A stretch of DNA of 31,674 bases, taken from positions 1 through 31,674 of the forward strand of contig CAKZLA010000335.1 of assembly GCA_937124525.1 (NCBI GenBank). The letters are read 5' to 3'. A program made the position numbers and the translations under genes. The stretch comes from an uncultured Desulfobacterium sp. Its GTDB lineage: Bacteria > Desulfobacterota > Desulfobacteria > Desulfobacterales > Desulfobacteraceae. Positions 23,811 through 31,284 of the stretch are shown here, one piece after another (position 1 is the stretch's first letter; every line of letters begins with the position of its first letter). The notes under the pieces were generated by a model. The model saw only the letters and a program-made list of their open reading frames with translations, searched no databases and was not told the origin of the DNA.

Positions 23811-23924
23811 TATTTTTATGCCAACAATCTTTTGGACAAGGAGTATTTCAGCACCATAACTTATAGATACTATACTGTTGGTGCACCGCGTACACTTGGC
23901 GTGGTTGCGTCTGTCCGTTTTTAG
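23811..23924 (+). pseudogene. Surviving 3' end of a third TonB-dependent receptor gene
   Basis: Immediately after the 104-bp repeat the frame reads YFYANNLLDKEYFSTITYRY, then YTVGAPRTLGVVASVRF. This is the canonical receptor ending (GKNLxDKEY...xGxPRTxGVxxxxxF). Only 37 codons survive; the repeat occupies the place of the upstream barrel sequence. The methyltransferase gene follows 58 bases later, the same order (receptor then methyltransferase) as the fused remnants at 1032-2926. Confidence 0.85.
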
Positions 23925-23981
23925 GATCGTCTTTTTAGAAAAACAGGGAATATGCCCCAAAAAATATAAAAGGAAGCTGAA

Positions 23982-25004
23982 ATGAAAAAATTACCTGATA
24001 TGGATATCCAGCTGGGTCCGGTTTACGAAATAATGAACGGCCGGACCAAGACCCAAATATTTTTGAGTGCAATTGAACTTAAAGTTTTTGATTATCTCTC
24101 ATCTCCAAAAGCCTGTGGGGAAATTGCCGAAGAACTGAAAACCCATAAAGAAAATACAGGCTTTCTTCTCGACGGCCTGACCGCCATGGGGCTGCTTGAA
24201 AAAGAAAACGGGCTTTACCGAAATAGCCCGGAAACGCAGTTGTCGCTTTACTCTGAAAGTCCTGCCTACGTGGGGCAGCTGTTTGTGATGATGGATCAGA
24301 TGGCAAAAACAGATGAAAAGGGATTTCTCCAGTTGGTTAAAGAAGGTCCGCAAGCAATGAATTTTGACATGGGAGCAGAAGAGATATGGGCAGGCTATGC
24401 CCGTGCCATGGCCAATTTCCAGCGTAGCGGTGTTGCCCAAAAGATGGCCTTAATTGTGTCGGGGCTGGATGGGTTTGCCGGGTTTAAAAAAATGCTGGAT
24501 CTGGGGGGCGGCCCAGGTCTGTTTTGCATTGCCATGGTGGACGAACATCCAAGTATGCACGGAGTCATCTTTGATCAGCCAGCAGTGGTAAAAATCTCCG
24601 GGGAATTTATTGAGGAATACCAGATGCAGGATCGAATTACTGTTATGGGTGGTGACTATATGAAAGATTCTCTGGGGGAGGGATATGACCTGATCTGGGC
24701 CAGTTCCACGCTCAATTTTGCCCGGGAAAATCTTGTCGATTTCTTTCAAAAAATACATAAGGCTCTGGCTCCCGGGGGCGTTTTTATAAGTCTGGCCGAA
24801 GGAATGACCCATGAAGCCACCCAGCCATCCTCCCTGATTTTGGGGAGCGTGGTACATATGCTCATGGGAAATTTTTTGCCCTTTAACAAGGGTGAAATTG
24901 CCAAGGCAATGCACCAGGCCGGTTTTTCAACTGTTGAGCGTAAAACAGTGGAAACGTCCATGGTGCCCATGGAGTTGGATATCGCGATAAAATTGGGAAA
25001 ATGA
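23982..25004 (+). CDS. COMT-type SAM-dependent methyltransferase
   Basis: A 340-residue protein from ATG 23982 with AGGA upstream. Residues 1-110 are a winged-helix dimerisation domain (GPVYEIMNGRTKTQIFLSAI, CGEIAEELKTHKENTGFLLD). Residues about 150-340 are the Rossmann catalytic domain: SAM loop MLDLGGGPGLF, acidic strand end VIFDQP, GDYMKDSLGEGYDLI, LAPGGVFIS and AKAMHQAGF. This is the acetylserotonin/COMT-like O-methyltransferase architecture, though S- or N-methylation is possible and the acceptor is unknown. It lies 58 bases after a TonB receptor tip and 45 bases before a second methyltransferase. A 5'-truncated homologue is fused to a receptor remnant at 2228-2926. Confidence 0.9.
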   Translation: MKKLPDMDIQLGPVYEIMNGRTKTQIFLSAIELKVFDYLSSPKACGEIAEELKTHKENTGFLLDGLTAMGLLEKENGLYRNSPETQLSLYSESPAYVGQLFVMMDQMAKTDEKGFLQLVKEGPQAMNFDMGAEEIWAGYARAMANFQRSGVAQKMALIVSGLDGFAGFKKMLDLGGGPGLFCIAMVDEHPSMHGVIFDQPAVVKISGEFIEEYQMQDRITVMGGDYMKDSLGEGYDLIWASSTLNFARENLVDFFQKIHKALAPGGVFISLAEGMTHEATQPSSLILGSVVHMLMGNFLPFNKGEIAKAMHQAGFSTVERKTVETSMVPMELDIAIKLGK

Positions 25005-25049
25005 GCCAGTGGCAGGTGGAGCAACCCCTGTATTCAAGGAGAAAAAGAT

Positions 25050-25868
25050 ATGGCACAAAAAATCAGTATTGAAAAAGGCAATGTCCAGGAGACGCTGTTG
25101 CTGCCATTATGGGGCAGGGCTTTTGAGACACAAAAAGATAATCCGCGCTTAATTGACAAAAAGGCTGTGCAGATCATTGGAAAAATTGATTACGACTTTT
25201 TGGATATCGAGAAAACTCAATCCATGTCACAGCATGGTTGGGTGGCACGCAGCCTGCATACGGATAAAATGGTCCTTGAGTTTATAAAAAGACATCCTGA
25301 TGCGACAATTGTCAATATCGGCTGCGGCCTGGACACCACCTTTAGCCGTATCGACAACGGTAAAATCATGTTTTACGAGCTTGACCTTCCGGATGTGATT
25401 GCACTTCGAAAGAACTTTTATGAAGACAGCGACAGGCACCAGACCATTGCTTCCTCATTTTTAGATACTGAATGGTTTGAAGAAATAACAGTTCGGGATG
25501 GCCTGCTGTTTCTATCCGGGGGTGTGTTTTATTATTTTGAAGAAGAACAGATCAAAAAATTTTTCATTCAAGTGGCTGACTATTTCGGGACGTGTGATTT
25601 TTTCTTTGATGTACTGTCGCCTATGGGAATGAAAATTGCGAAAAAACAGGTACTAAAAAAAGGTGGCATGGGTATGTCTATGGATGGAGGATGGGCACTG
25701 AAACCCATAAAAACCCTTGAAAAATGGGACAAGAGAATCAAGGTTATTAATGCAATATCTATGTCTAAGGGAATGAAGAAAGGTATCCCGTTGCTGACAA
25801 AATTGGTTTTAACCATACCTGATATGCTTGGTGTATGTTCAATGGTACATATGAGAATAGGACAATAG
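25050..25868 (+). CDS. LCM-family class I SAM-dependent methyltransferase
   Basis: A 272-residue protein from ATG 25050 behind AAGGAG. It reads ETLLLPLWGRAFETQKDNPR, IDYDFLDIEKTQSMSQHGWV, VNIGCGLDTTFSRID (SAM loop), FYELDLPDVIALRKNF, and LLFLSGGVFYYFEEEQIKKF. This is the leucine-carboxyl-methyltransferase-like (LCM, PPM1/TcmP) family. TcmP-type members methylate carboxylates or hydroxyls of secondary metabolites, so a small polar metabolite, perhaps a metallophore or its fragment, is a plausible acceptor. It follows the COMT-like gene by 45 bases, almost certainly in one operon. The acceptor cannot be read from sequence. Confidence 0.87.
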   Translation: MAQKISIEKGNVQETLLLPLWGRAFETQKDNPRLIDKKAVQIIGKIDYDFLDIEKTQSMSQHGWVARSLHTDKMVLEFIKRHPDATIVNIGCGLDTTFSRIDNGKIMFYELDLPDVIALRKNFYEDSDRHQTIASSFLDTEWFEEITVRDGLLFLSGGVFYYFEEEQIKKFFIQVADYFGTCDFFFDVLSPMGMKIAKKQVLKKGGMGMSMDGGWALKPIKTLEKWDKRIKVINAISMSKGMKKGIPLLTKLVLTIPDMLGVCSMVHMRIGQ

Positions 25869-26159
25869 AGATGAAAGAAAACTTTAAATCCTTTTGCCTT
25901 TGTAGCGCTCCTTTTCGACTTCTCCTTATATTACCGGGCAATCCCACCCCCCGCTCATACACATCATCTGCGTTTCATGTATTATTTTTTAAATGAGTGA
26001 TGCTCCTTTCCTATAAATTATGTAATCATTCTTGACTCCAACCCAAATGAAAAAAATATAAGATACCATGAATGGGCGAGATACAAGTGCCAAAAAGCTT
26101 GGCTGTATATTTTCTACATGAAAGAGTACTCTAACTTTTTTAGGGGGAATTAATCTTTG
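25869..26159. other. Intergenic region upstream of the second AraC regulator
   Basis: A 41-codon frame at 25871-25996 (MKENFKSFCLCSAPFRLLLI) has no clear ribosome site and no family I know. Near 26118-26140 the words ATGAAAGAGTA and a small palindrome AGAGTACTCT resemble the left flank of the 23529 palindrome. The regulator's promoter is probably here but no strong -35/-10 pair was found. Confidence 0.45.
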
Positions 26160-27203
26160 ATGAAAAATACAAAACGATTCGATGCAAAAAAGTTTTATGG
26201 ATACGCTCGAAATGTCTGCGATTTTCTATATGAGAAAACAGGATTCGAAACCCGCTGGGAGTGGCCGTTGGAAAGCGGCAGCGGTTCTATGTATATGATC
26301 ACATTTCGGCCGGGTTTTATGATGGGGATTGGAGATTGCCGGCTGATGGAAAAAATTTCCATCCATTTTGAAAACATGAACTTCCCACTGCTGATGTTTA
26401 GTTTTGGTATTTCCGGCAGGATGGATACCGCCGTAGACCTGGAAGGGGGACGCAAAGTTTTATGCACCAACCAGCCGGGCAACAGCATCGTAGCCTATCT
26501 GCCCCAGGTGCAGGGGGATCACAGTATTTCCGCAAGGGGATCTCTCCAATGGATCGTTCTTTACCTGGACCCCCATCTTTTGGAAGCCGTTGCCGGAACG
26601 GACCCGGACCCGATGCCGGTGGATCTGTATGAGATTGCGGCGGGAGCGGATGAAAAACAGTTCTACCGGATATCTCCCACGGATCATTCCATTGCCATGA
26701 CCCTTTGCCAGATTGTCGACTGCCCCTACCAAGGCTTTTTGAAACGCCTTTATCTTGAGGGCAAGGGGTTGGAGCTGATCACCCACGCTCTGGCCCGGTT
26801 GATTCCCCCCGAGGCAGATAGGAAAAAAACTTTCAGCCTGCGCCACCAGGATATCGAGCGGGTACAATACGCCTGGGAACTGGTGCGGCGCGATTTGCAA
26901 AATCCCCCCAAACTCCTTGATTTGGCTAAAACCGTTGGTTTGCCTCATCCCAAACTGAATTACGGCTTTCGTGAAGTATATGGCACCACCATTTTCGACT
27001 ATCTTCGCCAGACCCGCCTAAAAAAAGCCAGATCACTTCTTTCGGAAGGTCACATGAATGTGACCGAAGCCGCCTATGCCGTGGGTTACTCAAACCTCAG
27101 TCATTTCTCCAAATCGTTCAAGGATTATCATGGTACCGCACCGGGCACCTATCTTCGTAAAGTCCTCAGAGCCGGTCTGACTCCCCCCTTCCATGGCGGC
27201 TGA
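26160..27203 (+). CDS. AraC-family regulator, PchR-like
   Basis: 347 residues from ATG 26160, with AGGGGG about 12 bases upstream; TTG at 26157 would add one residue. The sensing half (about 1-235) shares the layout of the 12110 regulator: a FRPGFMMGIGDCRL strand, HFENMNFPLLMFSFGISGRM, and CPYQGFLKRLYLEGKGLELI, where the other reads CPFQGITRKLFFESKALELL. The C-terminal double helix-turn-helix is LLDLAKTVGLPHPKLNYGFR and VTEAAYAVGYSNLSHFSKSF. It lacks the Cys cluster of the other regulator, so the ligand may differ. It follows the methyltransferase operon and precedes a TonB receptor on the same strand; either could be its target. Confidence 0.87.
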   Translation: MKNTKRFDAKKFYGYARNVCDFLYEKTGFETRWEWPLESGSGSMYMITFRPGFMMGIGDCRLMEKISIHFENMNFPLLMFSFGISGRMDTAVDLEGGRKVLCTNQPGNSIVAYLPQVQGDHSISARGSLQWIVLYLDPHLLEAVAGTDPDPMPVDLYEIAAGADEKQFYRISPTDHSIAMTLCQIVDCPYQGFLKRLYLEGKGLELITHALARLIPPEADRKKTFSLRHQDIERVQYAWELVRRDLQNPPKLLDLAKTVGLPHPKLNYGFREVYGTTIFDYLRQTRLKKARSLLSEGHMNVTEAAYAVGYSNLSHFSKSFKDYHGTAPGTYLRKVLRAGLTPPFHGG

Positions 27204-27303
27204 ACCGACCGGCCCGCTTCTATAATATTCTCATGATCTCTGACTTATAGTGCCAGCCACATGACTTAATACTGATAATTAACATTATTTTTATTGAACT
27301 GCT

Positions 27304-27382
27304 TTGTTTAATTGGAAAAAATGTTTTTCATTGAGTATCAGTTCATGTGATCGGCGCTATAATCTTGCCGAAGAACTGAAAA
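27304..27382 (+). pseudogene. Possible N-terminal methyltransferase remnant
   Basis: The frame FNWKKCFSLSIS...YNLAEELK ends in 18 bases (TTGCCGAAGAACTGAAAA, 27365-27382) identical to the COMT-like gene at 24124-24141, in the same codon phase. Upstream similarity is faint (K-F--LS pattern). It is cut by a fragment of an ABC ATPase gene at 27383. Confidence 0.4.
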
Positions 27383-27451
27383 GACGCCCCCATCATCCTG
27401 CTCGACGAGGCCACCACCTTGGTGGATTTCGAAAACAAGTGTCTCATTTGA
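27383..27451 (+). pseudogene. ABC transporter ATPase fragment (Walker B region)
   Basis: Twenty-two codons read DAPIILLDEATTLVDFENKC, then LI and stop. This is the Walker B/D-loop segment of exporter-type ABC proteins such as the YbtP/YbtQ pair at 7825-11383 (their versions read APIVVLDEATAFADPENE and APIVMLDEPTAALDTESE). It begins at the junction with the methyltransferase-like word. No signature or Walker A motif is nearby. Confidence 0.7.
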
Positions 27452-27560
27452 TCCAAAACCAATTGCAAATTACACCATTAGAAAAAATTCAGATTCTATC
27501 AAAAAAAGTTCACCGACGGTTAGCCGTTTTCAATCATAACTGTTATATAATGAGAAGTTC

Positions 27561-27664
27561 GGCATCCATCATCTGAGCCCAAAAGTAGTTTACACCTTTT
27601 TGAAAATTTATCCCCCAAATGGAGATATTGGTCTGAAAAGTGTAGAGTGGGAATGAAGCATGCC
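27561..27664. repeat. 104-bp inverted-repeat element, copy B
   Basis: It has the same length and end sequences as 23707-23810 (GGCATCCATCATCT at left, GAATGAAGCATGCC at right, inner TTTACACC and GTGTAGAG). The centre is diverged, as expected if only the ends matter. It lies 70 bases upstream of an intact TonB receptor gene, whereas copy A lies against a receptor remnant. Confidence 0.65.
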
Positions 27665-27734
27665 AGAAGTTCGATCCATCAAACTTTTTATAGACCATTG
27701 AAAATATAAGCTTGCATGAGAGAGGAGTAATGTC

Positions 27735-29846
27735 ATGAGGAAAGGAAGATTGTATTCTGGAACTGCTGAATGGCTGGCTGTGTTGTTTTTAATCATTTCG
27801 GTCTTGCTGTTTATACCGGGACCTGTTGGGGCACAAGAGAATTCAGTTCGGGAGAGTTACGACTTGGGCACGATTACTGTCACTGCCCAAAAACAGGAAG
27901 AGAACGTCCAGGATGTATCTTCGAGTATTATTGTTTTGGATGCCATGGATATTGAAGATAAAAAAATTGAATCCGTGGCGGAGATCATTGATTTTGTCCC
28001 CAATATGATGACTTTTAACGACGGCATGACAACGGCCAACAAGGTGACCACCCGGGGCATTTCAGTGCCTTCCATGATACGCTACGCAACATCCACCGGG
28101 ATGTATGTCGACGGAGTGCCCACCCTGGGAAATTTCGGATTCGAGGAAGGTCTGCTCGACATTGAGCGTATTGAGGTGCTGCGAGGTCCCCAGGGGACGC
28201 TTTACGGTAAAAACACGGAGGCCGGCGCCATCAACATCATCACCCGGGCGCCGGGAAACGATTTCAGGGGCCAGATAACCGCTGAAGGCGGCCAATGGCT
28301 TTCCTCCGATTCAGGCGACAAGTTGACCGGCGGGGCCGCTTTTACCGTTAGCGGACCCATTGTGCGGAATAAACTATTCTTTGGGCTGGTGGGCGATTAC
28401 GTGCATAAAGACGGGTTTATGTACAATACATATACCGACGAGGCCGAATTCGAACAGGACAATTATTTTGGCCGGGCCAAACTGCGTTGGACACCTGTAA
28501 ACAACCTCGATATTTCGTTGTTGTTTTCCTCTCTTTTCTACGATCAGGAGGGCAACAACCAGATGAACTTGGACGAATACGGCGCCCTCATGTACGGCTT
28601 TTCTGCTGTGCCCTCCCCCCGGGAGATATCATCGGATCTGGAAGGATGGCAGGAGAGCAAGAGCCAGCTCCAATCATTGAAAATTACCTATGACCTGACC
28701 GATACGATGTCATTGACATCCATCACCTCCCGCAAAAAAAGTACCTTTGATGGTCAAAGCGATCTTGATTACAGCCCATCCATTATCATGCACTCCAGTC
28801 AGGATGGAACCGAGGAAGAAAAAATTTCCGAAGAACTGCGTATAGGCCACAATTCGAAAAAATTCGATTGGCTGATCGGTTTCTATTACGATAGGGATGA
28901 TAACTGTCTGTCCGGGAATGTCGCCTCGATATACCCGGCGTATAACTATTCATATAATTCCGATTTAACCGGCGATGCTTACGCCATTTTTGGCCAGATT
29001 GGCTATTTTCTGACTGATAAGTTCAAAATCATCGGGGGCCTGCGTTATGAGCACCAGGAGTTCAAAATTGATGGGTTCTATGGGGCGCTTAGTCAGGATG
29101 ATGAGAATTCATGGGAAAATCTGTCTCCCAAAATTGCCGTAGAATATCATTTTACCCCTGATGTAATGGTCTATACGGATGTTTCCCAAGGGTATCGCTC
29201 CGGCGGATTTAACAGCATGGCTACCGATCCACAGTATTCCAGCTACGATGAAGAGTCATTGTGGTCTTATGAAATCGGGATAAAATGCCTTTTGATGGAG
29301 AAACGCCTCATGCTGAATGCCGCTCTTTTTCATATGGAGATCAGCGACATGCAGGTGGAAGACAATGTCGATCCCTTGACCTACTATATTACCAATGCGG
29401 CCGAGGCCACCTCCCAGGGTGTGGAACTGGAACTTACCGCCCGGATCAGCGAGGGTTTAACCCTGATGGGCGGTTTTGGCTACACCGATATCGAATTTGA
29501 CGATTTCAGCGATGCCAACGGAAATTACGAGGGTAATAAAAATCCCTTTGCACCAGATTATACCTTTAATTTCGGCGTGCAGTATCGCCATACCGGCGGT
29601 TTTTATTGCAGGGCAGACCTGATCGGATACGGGGAGATGTTTTTTGACAAGGCTAACCAGTATTCCCGGGATGCCTACCAGATTGTCAACACCAAGATCG
29701 GTTACGAAATGCAAAATTTCGACATTTATCTCTATGGCAAAAATATCTTCGATGAAGAGTATAATTCCACCGGATATTACGGCGGCACTTATGTGGTCTG
29801 TAGCTCCCCCGGGGAATTCGGTATTCAGGTTGTCGTCCGGTTCTAA
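27735..29846 (+). CDS. TonB-dependent outer-membrane receptor (intact)
   Basis: A 703-residue receptor from ATG 27735 behind GAGAGGAG. Signal peptide about 1-33 (LFLIISVLLFIPGPVGAQ), TonB box LGTITVTAQK, plug domain (VSSSIIVLDAMDIED, MTTANKVTTRGISVPSM, MYVDGVPTLGN, IERIEVLRGPQGTLYGKNTEAGAINIITR), then the barrel with aromatic-ended strands. The ending is IFDEEYNSTGYYGGTYVV, then SSPGEFGIQVVVRF, with terminal Phe. The same GYYxG-SxPGE ending is seen in the remnant tip at 7672-7755, so that lost receptor was a close relative. Substrate cannot be determined; ferric siderophore or another metal chelate is likely from the regulators and transporters nearby. Confidence 0.93.
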   Translation: MRKGRLYSGTAEWLAVLFLIISVLLFIPGPVGAQENSVRESYDLGTITVTAQKQEENVQDVSSSIIVLDAMDIEDKKIESVAEIIDFVPNMMTFNDGMTTANKVTTRGISVPSMIRYATSTGMYVDGVPTLGNFGFEEGLLDIERIEVLRGPQGTLYGKNTEAGAINIITRAPGNDFRGQITAEGGQWLSSDSGDKLTGGAAFTVSGPIVRNKLFFGLVGDYVHKDGFMYNTYTDEAEFEQDNYFGRAKLRWTPVNNLDISLLFSSLFYDQEGNNQMNLDEYGALMYGFSAVPSPREISSDLEGWQESKSQLQSLKITYDLTDTMSLTSITSRKKSTFDGQSDLDYSPSIIMHSSQDGTEEEKISEELRIGHNSKKFDWLIGFYYDRDDNCLSGNVASIYPAYNYSYNSDLTGDAYAIFGQIGYFLTDKFKIIGGLRYEHQEFKIDGFYGALSQDDENSWENLSPKIAVEYHFTPDVMVYTDVSQGYRSGGFNSMATDPQYSSYDEESLWSYEIGIKCLLMEKRLMLNAALFHMEISDMQVEDNVDPLTYYITNAAEATSQGVELELTARISEGLTLMGGFGYTDIEFDDFSDANGNYEGNKNPFAPDYTFNFGVQYRHTGGFYCRADLIGYGEMFFDKANQYSRDAYQIVNTKIGYEMQNFDIYLYGKNIFDEEYNSTGYYGGTYVVCSSPGEFGIQVVVRF

Positions 29847-29897
29847 ATTGGGGCATGCAAGCTTCTGGTGCGGGTGACGGAGCTTGAGACAGGCATG

Positions 29898-29918
29898 GGC
29901 TGGCCCAAGGCCCGAGCC
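29898..29918. terminator. GC-rich hairpin after the TonB receptor
   Basis: GGCT-GGCC-CAA-GGCC-CG-AGCC forms a short GC-rich stem about 50 bases after the receptor stop, with outer GAGAC/GTCTC words at 29885 and 29929. There is no U-run, so it is a possible rather than certain terminator. Confidence 0.4.
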
Positions 29919-30011
29919 GCTCTGTAGCGTCTCCATTTAGGAAAATTTTTGCATAAAGATGGTCATATACTACAGTACACCGAAATAAATAAAATTTAAC
30001 GTAACATATCT

Positions 30012-30314
30012 TTGCTGATGATTACCCATGATTTCGAGGTAGCAGGAGCCTTGCTCGGAAGACTGGGGATAATGTATGCTGGAGAATTTGTCGAATGGGG
30101 GCCCACGAGTAAAATTTTAGCCAGCATGCAATCTCATTCTCACACACTCGGGTTGTTGCGCAGCTTGCCCCAAAGAAATTTCAAAACTCTACCCAGAAGA
30201 TGCGTCAGCCTTCAAGAACGGCAGACTACGGGATGCCGTTTTGCAAATCGTTGCTCAATGTTTTTTTCTACCTACTCAACTGAACCAGCGCCAATAATCC
30301 CCCTTGACATGTAA
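30012..30314 (+). pseudogene. C-terminal fragment of an oligopeptide/nickel ABC ATPase (DppD/OppD-like)
   Basis: It starts inside the conserved H-loop region, LLMITHDFEVAG, then GRLGIMYAGEFVEWGPTSKI, a form of the usual HPYTxGLLRSLP motif (SHSHTLGLLRSLPQ), and GCRFANRCSM. The last, with the CRFxxRC cysteine motif, is the hallmark C-terminal region of dipeptide, oligopeptide and nickel importers of this class. About 230 N-terminal residues with Walker A, signature and Walker B are missing, so it is inactive. Nothing nearby belongs to the same transporter. Confidence 0.85.
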
Positions 30315-30340
30315 TTATAATATATTTACAGTGTAAATAT
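30304..30340 (+). promoter_or_regulatory. Promoter and operator of the BrnT/BrnA pair
   Basis: TTGACA (30304-30309) is followed after 17 bases by TACAGT (30327-30332). A perfect 9-1-9 palindrome ATATTTACA-G-TGTAAATAT (30322-30340) covers the -10 box and runs into the ATG of brnT. BrnA-type antitoxins repress their own operon through palindromes, so this is the likely binding site. Confidence 0.6.
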
Positions 30341-30629
30341 GAATAAATTGATTTTCGAATGGGATGATATAAAAAATAAAACCAACCTGAAAAAGCATGG
30401 AATTTCTTTTGAAGAGGCCCAAACAGTTTTTTTTGACGATAACGCCATTGAATTTGATGATCCGGATCATTCCTTTGATGAAGAAAGATACTTGCTTTTA
30501 GGTTTCAGCCAGATGCTTAAAATTCTGGTCGTATGCCATTGCTATCGAGATAATGAATCGACAATTCGGATTATTTCAGCAAGGAAAACAACCAAGAAAG
30601 AGCAAAAAGTGTATTGTAGGGGGATATAA
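30339..30629 (+). CDS. brnT: BrnT-family toxin
   Basis: A 96-residue BrnT/DUF497 protein with the diagnostic start FEWDDIKNKTNLKKHGISFE, then EAQTVFFDDNAIEFDDPDHS, DEERYLLLGFSQMLKILVVC, and IRIISARKTTKKEQKVY (family pattern RIISARxAxxxExxxY). BrnT is a RelE-fold ribonuclease that blocks translation under stress and is neutralised by BrnA. The stop TAA overlaps the next start by one base (TAATG), so the two are translated together. No separate ribosome site stands before its ATG; the operator palindrome touches the start codon. Confidence 0.92.
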   Translation: MNKLIFEWDDIKNKTNLKKHGISFEEAQTVFFDDNAIEFDDPDHSFDEERYLLLGFSQMLKILVVCHCYRDNESTIRIISARKTTKKEQKVYCRGI

Positions 30630-30847
30630 TGAGAAAAGAATATGATTTTGAAAAAATGAAGGGGCGTAAAAATCCTTATGCTAAACATTTGAAAAGACAG
30701 GTTACAATCCGAATGGGCGTTGATATTATTGAGTATTTTAAAGAATTAGCTGATGAAACAGGCGTTCCCTATCAGAATTTAATTAATCTTTATTTGCGTG
30801 ATTGTGTTCAGTCAAACCGTAAACCTTCTTTAAACTGGACCCCGTAA
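30629..30847 (+). CDS. brnA: BrnA-family antitoxin
   Basis: A 72-residue protein: N-terminal DFEKMKGRKNPYAKHLKRQV (the toxin-embracing segment, with the DFSxxxxxxNPYxxxxK pattern), then a ribbon-helix-helix TIRMGVDIIEYFKELADETG and VPYQNLINLYLRDCV. It is shorter than many BrnA proteins and closer to the CopG/RHH variant paired with BrnT. It should bind both the toxin and the palindrome at 30322-30340. Gene order toxin then antitoxin is usual for this family. Confidence 0.88.
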   Translation: MRKEYDFEKMKGRKNPYAKHLKRQVTIRMGVDIIEYFKELADETGVPYQNLINLYLRDCVQSNRKPSLNWTP

Positions 30848-30955
30848 TTTGCAGAACAAGGCTTTTCCACTGGGAGCGGCCTACAGCGGCGAATTTTTGG
30901 ACAGTGTTACTGCTTTTACCAAAAAATGGATTCTTAATATTAAGGGGTTTAGAGA

Positions 30956-31264
30956 ATGGATAAAGAGAAAGCTTCTCAAATAGCGCGGAAATATATTGAT
31001 TTTATAAAAAAAAGAGACCCGAATATCCAAAAGGCTTATATTTTTGGTTCCTATGTTAAAGGTACCATAAGAGAAGAGAGTGATATTGATTTAGCAATCA
31101 TTTTTAAAAATTTTGATAATTCTTTTGACATGCAGGTTCAATTAATGAAACTTAGAAGGCAATTTGATACCAGAATTGAACCACACCCATTCAGAGAGGC
31201 GGATTTCCAGGCTTCAAACCCTTTTGTTAGTGAAATATTAAATACAGGTTTAGAAATCATTTAA
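30956..31264 (+). CDS. MNT-type minimal nucleotidyltransferase, orphan
   Basis: A 102-residue protein from ATG 30956 behind AGGGG. It shows the polymerase-beta-type motif AYIFGSYVKGTIREESDIDL, with GS and DxD, then FDTRIEPHPF, where relatives carry the third acidic residue. Such proteins (MntA-like) normally pair with a HEPN RNase toxin and AMPylate it. No HEPN gene is adjacent: BrnT/BrnA lies upstream and a HigA remnant downstream. Either the partner was lost or this belongs to the MNT proteins that stand alone. The 108 bases upstream hold no recognisable gene. Confidence 0.87.
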   Translation: MDKEKASQIARKYIDFIKKRDPNIQKAYIFGSYVKGTIREESDIDLAIIFKNFDNSFDMQVQLMKLRRQFDTRIEPHPFREADFQASNPFVSEILNTGLEII

Positions 31265-31284
31265 CTTCCTTGAATTGCCTCTCA

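Noticed and set aside
25871..25996. A 41-codon frame just after the LCM-like methyltransferase
   Set aside because: No clear ribosome site and no similarity I can name; listed only within the intergenic entry.
30316..30321. TATAAT as the -10 box of the BrnT promoter
   Set aside because: It is only six bases from the TTGACA box, far too close for sigma-70; TACAGT at 17-base spacing fits better.
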